This document shows positions 1-5,822 of a DNA stretch of 6,199 nt, one piece after another. This stretch comes from UBA1724 sp016302315. GTDB lineage: Bacteria; Verrucomicrobiota; Lentisphaeria; Oligosphaerales; Oligosphaeraceae. How positions within the stretch are numbered: position 1 is the first letter of the stretch; each line of letters opens with the position of its first letter. Where the stretch lies: positions 1 through 6,199 of the forward strand of contig JAEDNW010000132.1 of NCBI GenBank assembly GCA_016302315.1, in the 5' to 3' direction. A model generated the notes under the pieces. That model was not told where the DNA came from. It saw only the letters and a list, made by a program, of their open reading frames with translations, and did no database searches. Made by a program: the position numbers and the translations under genes.

Positions 1-788
1 GCCTCGGCGAAGTTGTTGGCCAGGGTGGCGGCGATGGTGGTGGTGGAGCCGAAGAGCCCCTTGGGCAGTTCCATCATGTTGCCGATGACGAAAAGGACGG
101 CCATGGTCTCCCCCAGGGCCCGCCCCAGCCCGATGAAGATGCTGCCCAGAAGTCCCCGGAATCCGTAGGGAATCACCACGTCCCGGGTGACTTCCCGTTT
201 GGTGCATCCCATGCCGTAGGCGGCTTCCCGAAGCACCGGCGGGGTCATCTGGAGGACATCCCGCATGGTGGCGCAGAGGAAGGGGAGGATCATCAGGGCC
301 AGAATCAGGCCGGCGGTGAGGAGGCCGAAGCCGTTGTATTCCGCCCCGAAGAGGGAGAATCGCCCCAGGCCCAGGGTGTCGGCCAAAAAGGGCTGAATAT
401 GCTGTTGGAGGAAGGGGGCCAGGACGAAAAGCCCCCACATGCCGTAGATGACGCTGGGAATGGCCGCCAATAGGTCAATGGCATTTCCCAGGATGGCGGC
501 GAGCCCCTTGGGGGCGTCCAGCAGGAAATTCGCCGCGGCGAAGGCGGGGGGAACGGCCAGCAGGAGGGCGAGGCCGGTGGTGAGGAGGGTGCCCGCCAGG
601 GGAACCAGGGCGCCATACTCCTCGGCGGCGGGATCCCACTGGGAGGAGAAGAGGAAAGCCAGCCCGAAGCGTTTCCAGGCGTCCAGGCTGGCGGCGGTCA
701 TTTGGAAGAGAAGGGCTCCCAGAATGGCGGCGGCCAAGGTGGCGCAGAGGAGGCAGAGAAGGCGGAAGAGAAAGTCCGAGCGCTTCAT
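1..788 (-). CDS. pstC: Phosphate ABC transporter permease PstC (3' end beyond window)
   Basis: PstC is one of the two inner-membrane permeases of the Pst high-affinity phosphate importer, pairing with PstA and the ATPase PstB. Translating from the ATG at 788-786 gives 262 codons that run off the left edge; E. coli PstC has about 319 residues, so the C-terminus is missing. A first membrane helix lies near residues 8-29 (starts MKRSDFLFRLL). The PstC-like stretch AAIPSVIYGMWGLF is at 108-121. The EAA loop that contacts the ATPase is at about 188-210 (EAAYGMGCTKREV then VIPYG), followed by the family signature GLGRALGETMAV at 220-231. The start has a weak GGAAG 7 bases upstream. It follows pstS by 97 bases on the same strand, the usual pstS-pstC order, so co-transcription is likely. 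Identification rests on family motifs read by eye and is very secure. Confidence 0.96.
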   Translation of the reverse strand, partial: MKRSDFLFRLLCLLCATLAAAILGALLFQMTAASLDAWKRFGLAFLFSSQWDPAAEEYGALVPLAGTLLTTGLALLLAVPPAFAAANFLLDAPKGLAAILGNAIDLLAAIPSVIYGMWGLFVLAPFLQQHIQPFLADTLGLGRFSLFGAEYNGFGLLTAGLILALMILPFLCATMRDVLQMTPPVLREAAYGMGCTKREVTRDVVIPYGFRGLLGSIFIGLGRALGETMAVLFVIGNMMELPKGLFGSTTTIAATLANNFAE

Positions 789-818
789 GGGGATGCTTCC
801 GGGAGGAAGGGGAGGGGC

Positions 819-870
819 GCCGGGATCTCCGGCCGCGGGGTGTCCCTTTTGGGGGGAGAGCCGACGCTCT
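819..870 (-). other. Two small hairpins between pstS and pstC
   Basis: The 97-base gap between pstS and pstC holds two short perfect inverted repeats. In the minus-strand transcript the first is AGAGC-GTCG-GCTCT (870-857) and the second is GCCGG-AGATC-CCGGC (833-819). Neither is followed by a T-run, so they do not look like intrinsic terminators. By analogy with other pst operons, where the binding protein is needed in excess over the membrane subunits, such structures could protect the 3' end of pstS mRNA or reduce read-through. That role is inference; 5-bp stems in GC-rich DNA can occur by chance. Confidence 0.35.
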
Positions 871-887
871 GGGGGTGGGGGGGACGG

Positions 888-1889
888 CTACAGGAGGTCG
901 TCGGCGAAGAGCTTCACCACGCTCTCCGGGATGGGGACGTAGTGGAAGTTCCGGGCGGCCTCGCTGCCCTCGGTGAAGCACCAGCGGAAGAACTGGGCCA
1001 GGGCGGCCTTCTTCTCCACGGGGCAGTCCTTCCGGAGGACGATGTAGGTGACGCCGGTGATGGGCCAGGAGTTTTCGCCGGGCTGGTTGGTGAGGACCAT
1101 GTAGAGTCCGGGAGCGTTCTGCCAGTCTGCTCCGGCGGCGGAGGCGGAGAAGGTTTCCTGGCTGGGAGTCAGGAAGTTGCCGGCGGCGTTCTGGAGCTGG
1201 GCCATGGAGAGTCCCGCCTCGATGGCGTAGGTGTATTCCGTGTAGCCGATGGAACCCTGGATCTTGGCCACGTTGTTGCAGACGCCGGGGTTCTTCTGGC
1301 CGCCCAGGCCCACAGGCCAGCGCACGGAGCTGCCGGCGCCGATCTTCTCATCCCAGGTCTGGGAGACCTTGCTGAGGTAGTTGGTGAAGATGAAGCTGGT
1401 GCCGCTGGCGTCCGCCCGGCGCACCACCGTGATCTTCTGGCTGGGCAGCTTCACCTGGGGATTGAGGGCCTGGATGGCGGGGTCGTTCCACTGGCGGATC
1501 TCCCCCAGATAGATCTTGGCCAGGACATCTCCGGAGAGCCTCAGGGCGCCGTCCGGGATTCCAGGCAGATTGTAGATCACCACCACACCGCCGGTGAGCA
1601 TGGGGAACTGGACCAGCTCCTGTTCCTCCTGCTCCTGGGCCGTCAGGGGATTGTCCGTGCCGGCAAAGTCGATGGTGTTGCTGCGGATCTGGTTCAGACC
1701 CGCCCCGCTGCCCAGGCTCTGATAGTTCACCTTGATGTTGCGCCCGCTTTCGCTATAGGTGTTGGTCCACTGCTGGTAGACCGGAGCGGGGAAACTGGCG
1801 CCGGCGCCGTTGAGCACCAGCTGGGCGGCAGAAAGAGCCAGGGATGCCCCGGCGAGAAGAAGGAGGGAAATGCGAGAGACTGCGTTCAT
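888..1889 (-). CDS. pstS: Periplasmic phosphate-binding protein PstS
   Basis: PstS captures inorganic phosphate in the periplasm and delivers it to the PstCAB permease. The 333-residue product has a signal peptide (hydrophobic residues 8-21, likely cut near LSA|AQ at about 21-22). The mature N-terminus carries the family hallmark GAGASFPAPVYQQW at 28-41. Phosphate-contact segments are visible: GSGAG at 60-64, DFAGTDNPL at 74-82 (D79 matches the ligand Asp of E. coli PstS), and RRADASGTSF at 157-166, matching the RRADGSGT site. GSIGYTEYTYA and the C-terminal VPIPESVVK are also typical. Length is close to the family norm (about 320-350). The ATG start is supported by AAGGAG 6 bases upstream. 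There is no lipobox cysteine at the signal-peptide end, so a soluble periplasmic protein is expected. It is the first gene of the pst unit and sits behind an AT-rich region and a potentially structured leader. Confidence 0.97.
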   Translation of the reverse strand: MNAVSRISLLLLAGASLALSAAQLVLNGAGASFPAPVYQQWTNTYSESGRNIKVNYQSLGSGAGLNQIRSNTIDFAGTDNPLTAQEQEEQELVQFPMLTGGVVVIYNLPGIPDGALRLSGDVLAKIYLGEIRQWNDPAIQALNPQVKLPSQKITVVRRADASGTSFIFTNYLSKVSQTWDEKIGAGSSVRWPVGLGGQKNPGVCNNVAKIQGSIGYTEYTYAIEAGLSMAQLQNAAGNFLTPSQETFSASAAGADWQNAPGLYMVLTNQPGENSWPITGVTYIVLRKDCPVEKKAALAQFFRWCFTEGSEAARNFHYVPIPESVVKLFADDLL

Positions 1890-1890
1890 G

Positions 1891-1979
1891 GTTTTCTCCT
1901 TGGATTGTGGCCCCGCCCTGTGCGGAACCGTGGCTTACGACCTTTCCTTGGGTCAACGCCTATACCATAAGGAGAAAAC
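1891..1979 (-). promoter_or_regulatory. pstS leader: inverted repeat pairing with the ribosome binding site, enclosing two hairpins
   Basis: Reading the minus strand, GTTTTCTCCTT at 1979-1969 is the exact reverse complement of AAGGAGAAAAC at 1901-1891. The latter contains the pstS Shine-Dalgarno AAGGAG (1901-1896), so the former is an anti-Shine-Dalgarno. Between the arms two more hairpins can form. One is GGC/GCC plus GACC/GGTC (1960-1951 with 1942-1932, loop CAAGGAAA). The other is GGTTCCGC/GCGGGGCC (1929-1922 with 1916-1909, loop ACAGG, two G-U pairs). The result would be a three-way junction whose closing helix hides the ribosome binding site. It matters only if transcription starts upstream of 1979, which is not known. 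The pairing is seen directly; the regulatory role is inference, and I do not recognise a known riboswitch class. Confidence 0.5.
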
Positions 1980-2028
1980 GATAGTCCTACATAACCTGTT
2001 TGTTAGGAATAAATTAGAATAATAAAAT
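1980..2028 (-). promoter_or_regulatory. AT-rich region presumed to carry the pst promoter
   Basis: This stretch is strikingly AT-rich against a GC-rich background and lies between the GT4 gene's terminator-like hairpin and the pstS leader, so it is the natural place for the pst promoter. No sigma-70 pair is convincing. The best-spaced candidate is CTAACA (2006-2001), 17 bases, then TATCGT (1983-1978), each 4 of 6 to consensus; this would start transcription near 1971, inside the leader's 5' arm. Other -10-like words are TATTCT (2021-2016) and TAATTT (2016-2011), without a good -35. I see no enterobacterial Pho box (two CTGTCAT-like half-sites 11 bp apart). Confidence 0.4.
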
Positions 2029-2065
2029 GTGAGAATTCCGTTAGGAGAATTGCCAAAATCCTCAC
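2029..2065 (-). terminator. Probable intrinsic terminator overlapping the glycosyltransferase stop codon
   Basis: In the minus-strand transcript GTGAGGATTTTG (2065-2054) can pair over all 12 positions with CGGAATTCTCAC (2040-2029), using three G-U pairs, with a 13-base loop. It is followed at once by the T-rich run ATTTTATTATTCTAATTTATT. The 5' arm includes the TGA stop of the glycosyltransferase gene. The stem is less GC-rich than a textbook terminator, so strength is uncertain, but its position at the end of one gene set and before the pst genes fits a transcription end. Confidence 0.5.
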
Positions 2066-3192
2066 GTGGGGGAGGCCTCTGGCTTCTCTCCCAGGATCTC
2101 CAGCAGCATCCCCGTCACCAGGGTGGCGCTGAACTTCTCCCGGGCCAGGCGCAGGCTCTCCTCCCCCATCCGCTGCCGGAGGGCCGGATCCCGGGCCAGG
2201 GTCTCCATGGCCTCCTGAAGTGGCGGCACCTGACGGGGAGGCACCAGAAGGCCGTTGACGCCGGGCACCACCGTTTCCCGGCATCCCGGGACATCCGTGG
2301 TGAGAATGGGCCTTCCGCAGGCCATGGCCTCCAGGACGCTCATGGGGGTTCCCTCGTGATAGCTGGGGAGGACAAAGATGCTGGCCTGGGCCAGGGCGGG
2401 CCGCACATCCTCCTGTTCCCCCCAGTATTCCACGGTGCCCTCTTCCTGGAAGGGGCGGAGCTCCGCCGGGGTCAGGGCGGTGGGGTTGGAGTCAAAGGGG
2501 CCCACCAGCAGGAACCGGCACTGGGGAAGGCGGCGTTTTACCTCCCGGGCGGCCAGGAGATATTCCCGTATCCCCTTGTCCTTTAGGAGTCTGGCCACCA
2601 GGAGGAAGACCGGTTCCTGGGGGAGAGGGGTCGGCGTGAAGCGCTCCAGGTCTACGCCGCTGCCGGGAATCCTGTGGATTTGCTCCGGGGCGACCAGGCC
2701 CAGGCGCAGGAAGGTGGCGCTGTCGTCGGGGTTTTGGAAGAGGACGCCTTTGGCGTGCTTCAGGGCCCGCCGGTATTGGAAACTCAGGAGCCGCCGGAGG
2801 AGGGCGCTCTTCAGGCCGGTGCCCCGGAAGATGGAGCCTAGGCCGGCCACCAGGGCGAAGCGTCGGGGGACACCGGCCTTCTTTGCGGCGGGGAGTCCGT
2901 AGACCACGGCCTTGGCCTGGGTGCAGAAGAGGAGTTCCGGGGCCTCTTCCCGGAAGATGCGCTCCAGGGCCCGGCAGGTTTTCCAGTCGGCAAAGGGATT
3001 CAGGCCGTTGCGCTCCAGGGGGACGGGGCGGAAGCGCACCCCGTGGCCGGAGAAGCGGGGCGACCACTCCGCCTCCTCCCCCGGTCCCAGGGCTACCACC
3101 TCCCATCCCCGCGCCAGAAACGCCTTCATCAGGGGAAGGCGGAAGGTGAGGAGGGAACGGGTGTGGGCGGCGAGGACGATGAGCTTCTTCAT
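2062..3192 (-). CDS. GT4-family glycosyltransferase (CapM/PglA-like)
   Basis: A 376-residue cytoplasmic glycosyltransferase with a GT-B fold, of the type that moves a sugar from a nucleotide donor onto a lipid-linked or glycan acceptor in capsule, O-antigen or glycoprotein glycan synthesis. The N-terminal acceptor domain opens with MKKLIVLAAHTRSLLTFRLP, the pattern of CapM-like enzymes. Other family landmarks are VAGLGSIF (115-122), LFQNPDD (151-157) and GSGVDLERF (177-185). The C-terminal donor domain carries VARLLKDKG (199-207, with R201 and K206 likely contacting the donor phosphates). The EX7E signature is at E280 and E288 within SYHEGTPMSVLEAMACGRPI. There is no signal peptide or membrane helix, and length is normal. 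The ATG start lies 21 bases after the batE stop, without a clear Shine-Dalgarno, so coupling to batE is plausible. Donor and acceptor cannot be read from sequence, and no other glycan genes are in view. Confidence 0.92.
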   Translation of the reverse strand: MKKLIVLAAHTRSLLTFRLPLMKAFLARGWEVVALGPGEEAEWSPRFSGHGVRFRPVPLERNGLNPFADWKTCRALERIFREEAPELLFCTQAKAVVYGLPAAKKAGVPRRFALVAGLGSIFRGTGLKSALLRRLLSFQYRRALKHAKGVLFQNPDDSATFLRLGLVAPEQIHRIPGSGVDLERFTPTPLPQEPVFLLVARLLKDKGIREYLLAAREVKRRLPQCRFLLVGPFDSNPTALTPAELRPFQEEGTVEYWGEQEDVRPALAQASIFVLPSYHEGTPMSVLEAMACGRPILTTDVPGCRETVVPGVNGLLVPPRQVPPLQEAMETLARDPALRQRMGEESLRLAREKFSATLVTGMLLEILGEKPEASPT

Positions 3193-3213
3193 GGGAAAAG
3201 GGAGTCCCGGGCG

Positions 3214-3930
3214 TCAGAAGAGAAGGGAATCGGCGGGGAGCCAGGCGGGAGAGTGATCCGGCAGGGTGACCCGGGACCATTTGCCCTGGACGAAAAGGAG
3301 GGTGATTTCGCTGCCCTGGGGGAGAGGGGCGCCTGCCGCCGGCGCAAAGCTTTCCCCGGGTCCCTTCCGGGGAAGGATGCTTTCGGCCTGGACCACGGCG
3401 GGGGGCTGATGGCGGAGGCACCAGGCAAAGCGGAGGGTGTAGGCGCCCAGGAGCAGGGTGGCCAGGGCCAGCACCAGGGTCAGGCGCACTAGGAAGCGGG
3501 GACGTTTCCAGAGGAGGGTCAGGAGGCAGAGGCAGAGGGCGCCCCAGAGGGCGAGGCTGGCGGCGCACCATTGGGGATAGGTGGGCGACCAGGGTAAGGT
3601 AAATCTCCTTTGGGACGCGTCCTGCCGAAGGGCCTGGGGAAAGTTCTGGCGGGCTTGCGCCAGTTCCCGGGAAATCCGGCGGCTGCCGGGGGCGGCCAGG
3701 GAGGCCCGCCGCAGATGGAGAAGTGCCCGGACCAGGTCTCCCTGCTGGAGGGCGGCCAGTCCCTGGGCCTCCTGGAAGAGGGGGTCGAAAGGGCGCTCCT
3801 GGGTTGCCGGGGTGGGGGCCGCTGTGGCGGTCTCCTGGGCCACGAGGGCGGGGAGGCTCAGGGTGGCGCAGAGCCAAAGGAACAGGCCAAAAAGGTGACG
3901 ATGAGAGAAACGGGGCATGGGGCCGGTCAC
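3214..3930 (-). CDS. batE: BatE-like protein: TPR, two membrane helices, SH3-like domain
   Basis: A 238-residue envelope protein with the architecture known for BatE, the last member of Bat (aerotolerance) operons. It has a signal sequence (hydrophobic residues 13-30, possible cut at LVA|QE). A TPR-like helical segment follows at about 48-100 (FQEAQGLAALQQGDLVRALL, then LRRASLAAPG). Two membrane helices lie at about 122-141 and 147-166. The C-terminal bacterial SH3-like domain is at about 178-236, ending GKWSRVTLPDHSPAWLP. The GTG start overlaps the batD stop as GTGA, a classic translational coupling; an ATG four codons later is the alternative start. No Shine-Dalgarno is visible at either, which favours coupling. 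Bat proteins are thought to act together at the cell envelope, but their biochemical role is unsettled. The assignment rests on domain order plus its place right after batD, since BatE proteins diverge strongly in sequence. Confidence 0.8.
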   Translation of the reverse strand: MTGPMPRFSHRHLFGLFLWLCATLSLPALVAQETATAAPTPATQERPFDPLFQEAQGLAALQQGDLVRALLHLRRASLAAPGSRRISRELAQARQNFPQALRQDASQRRFTLPWSPTYPQWCAASLALWGALCLCLLTLLWKRPRFLVRLTLVLALATLLLGAYTLRFAWCLRHQPPAVVQAESILPRKGPGESFAPAAGAPLPQGSEITLLFVQGKWSRVTLPDHSPAWLPADSLLF

Positions 3931-5732
3931 AGTTTTGGGAGGATGGCCAGGATTTCCTCCTTCAACGGGGGGAAGGGGGTGGCGGAGAGGCTGTATTGGG
4001 CGGCGTCACTGTGGGTCAGCAAGGCCTGGAGGGCGTTCCGGGTTTCCTGGGGGAGGGATTCCCGGGCGGCGGCCTCCTCCAGGGCCTGGGCCGTGACGGG
4101 GGACAGGAGGGAGAAGCGCTGGCACAAATACTCTTCCCAGGCCCGGGCGGTCTGGGCGGAAGCCTGGGGAGATCCCTCCGCCTCCAGGGCCTCCAGTCTT
4201 CCCATCAGCGCCTCCCGGGCTTTCCGGAGACGATGGCCCACGGAGGCCAGACGGCGTTTCCGCAGGAGGAGCCCGCCCCGGAGGAGGAATCCCAGAAGCA
4301 GGAGGGCGGCGGGAAGGAGAATCCCCCACAGGATGGTGGACCGCTGCAAGGCCAGGGGGGGCGGCGGCGTCTCCTCCGGCATGGCCATCCCGGGAGAGGG
4401 ATTCCCGGGCGCCGGGGGAGTGGACTTCGGCTTCGGGGCCGGCACAGCGGAGCCAGTCGGCAAGGCCACTTCCTCGGATTTCTGCACCTGGAGGAGGATG
4501 GGTTCGCTGGCCGCCATGCCGTATTGGCCCAGGTCGGGGTCGTAGTAGGGGATGGCAATGGCGGGAATTTCCAGGGTGCCTGCCTGGAGAGGCCGGAGGG
4601 TGCGCTGGATCAGGAGGGATCCGTCCTCCTCGGGGAGGCAGGGATCATTGCCGAAGCATTTGAAGGTGGGGAGGGCCTCCAGCGCCTTTTCCCAGGGAGG
4701 CAGGGTGGCCTGGGGGGTGAGGCTGTCTCCCTGGAGCCGCAGGGTCAGCTGGATGGGATCGCCCACCCGGGGGGAGGTCTGGTCCACGGAGGCGGTGACC
4801 TGGAGAGGGCCGAGCAGTCCGCTGAAGCCCTCCGGCCGCCCTCCCTGGGGGAAATCCTCCACTTCCAGGGTCAGGGGCTGGGAGGCCAGGATTTTCCGGG
4901 CGGGCCGGGAGGAGAAGGGATCCGGGAAATCGAGGAAGTCGAGGAACGGGTCCCTCCCCCTCTGGCGGTCCTCCTCGCTGTAGAGCACCTCCATGACGCC
5001 GGCGGGAATGGCGTAGGAGCCGGGATGCAGCGGGGTGAGGGAGATGTCCAGGAAAATCCGCAGGCAGGGCACCCCGTTCTGAACCAGGGATTCCTGATTC
5101 CACAGGATCTGTCCGTTCGCCATGCTGGGCTGGGAGATGGTGAAGTCTTTCTGCAGGGCATCCAAATCCAGGGAGGGGGCCACCTGGCGAAGGGAGACGT
5201 CCCGGGGAACGATGAGCTCCAGGGTCAGGGTGACCGGGACGCCCGGGACAATCCGCTCCCGGGAAAGACGCTGCCGATATACCATTCCCCTCTGATTCTC
5301 CGCAGGCTCCCGGGTGACCCGAAGGGTGATGGGCTCGCTCTTCAGGGTCTTCCCCTGATACTCCAGGATCAGGGAGGGAATGGTAAACTCCCCCTCCTGA
5401 AGGGGCATGACCAGGAAGGAGTAGGAGACGGAGGATTGCTGAGATTGGGTCACCCGCCCGTTGATCCACTGGGTGGAGACGTTGCTGCTCTGTGACGGCG
5501 GATCCTGCCGCAGAACCTGGAAGGGGAGATCGGCAGGAAGGGGAAATCTCTCCGGAGGAGACTGCAGGGTGTCCGCATCGTCGGAGAGGATCACCGTCAG
5601 CTGCAAGGGCTCCTGGAGGGCGAGGACGTTTTTGTTCACTCGCACCTGCAGGGAGGGCATGCCCTGGAGGGAAAGGACGCCGACAAGAAGCAGACAGGCC
5701 AAAGACCAGAGTGGGGAGGGAGAATGACGCAT
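3927..5732 (-). CDS. batD: BatD family protein
   Basis: BatD is a large exported protein of Bat operons, anchored by one C-terminal helix. From the ATG at 5732 the product is 601 residues. It has a signal peptide (MRHSPSPLW, then hydrophobic 9-22). The BatD N-terminal domain includes VRVNKNVLALQEPLQLTV (30-47) and GRVTQSQQSSVSYSFLVMPL (92-111), then EGEFTIPSLILEYQGK (113-128). Further beta-rich repeats include QVTASVDQTSPRVGDPIQLT (311-330) and EIPAIAIPYYDPDLGQY (388-404). A proline-rich linker lies at about 425-462, a membrane helix at about 466-490 followed by RKRR, and a helical cytoplasmic tail ends at 601. The same frame is open up to an ATG at 5816, which would add 28 codons. I prefer 5732 because the signal peptide begins there and the extension contains several acidic residues. 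No strong Shine-Dalgarno marks either start. Confidence 0.9.
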   Translation of the reverse strand: MRHSPSPLWSLACLLLVGVLSLQGMPSLQVRVNKNVLALQEPLQLTVILSDDADTLQSPPERFPLPADLPFQVLRQDPPSQSSNVSTQWINGRVTQSQQSSVSYSFLVMPLQEGEFTIPSLILEYQGKTLKSEPITLRVTREPAENQRGMVYRQRLSRERIVPGVPVTLTLELIVPRDVSLRQVAPSLDLDALQKDFTISQPSMANGQILWNQESLVQNGVPCLRIFLDISLTPLHPGSYAIPAGVMEVLYSEEDRQRGRDPFLDFLDFPDPFSSRPARKILASQPLTLEVEDFPQGGRPEGFSGLLGPLQVTASVDQTSPRVGDPIQLTLRLQGDSLTPQATLPPWEKALEALPTFKCFGNDPCLPEEDGSLLIQRTLRPLQAGTLEIPAIAIPYYDPDLGQYGMAASEPILLQVQKSEEVALPTGSAVPAPKPKSTPPAPGNPSPGMAMPEETPPPPLALQRSTILWGILLPAALLLLGFLLRGGLLLRKRRLASVGHRLRKAREALMGRLEALEAEGSPQASAQTARAWEEYLCQRFSLLSPVTAQALEEAAARESLPQETRNALQALLTHSDAAQYSLSATPFPPLKEEILAILPKL

Positions 5733-5822
5733 GGCGGTCAAGGTTCTGGGGGAATCGAAAATGTCTTGTTCAGAGGATAGGAAGAGATCCGGGGAAGGAC
5801 GAAGGGAGAAAACCATTCTCCG

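Noticed and set aside
702..1970. 422-codon open frame on the plus strand opposite pstS
   Set aside because: It lies fully antisense to a clear pstS, spans the pstS leader and pstC start, and has low-complexity Gly/Ala/Val-rich content with no recognisable family.
1891..1979. Known riboswitch class in the pstS leader
   Set aside because: I could not match the conserved loops of familiar classes such as TPP, SAM, cobalamin, purine or glycine, so I call it only an uncharacterised structured leader.
1969..1979. Shine-Dalgarno on the plus strand (AAGGAGAAAAC) for a divergent gene
   Set aside because: No start codon at proper spacing follows on the plus strand, and no plausible plus-strand gene lies to the right; the sequence is better explained as one arm of the inverted repeat.
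2492..3877. 461-codon minus-strand frame overlapping the glycosyltransferase and batE genes
   Set aside because: It is a shifted frame of two genes with clear families, and is Pro/Arg/Gly-rich throughout as expected for a shadow frame.
3723..5495. 590-codon open frame on the plus strand opposite batD and batE
   Set aside because: It is antisense to two recognisable genes, is dominated by Gly, Gln, Glu and Arg with no domain, and arises from the codon bias of GC-rich genes.
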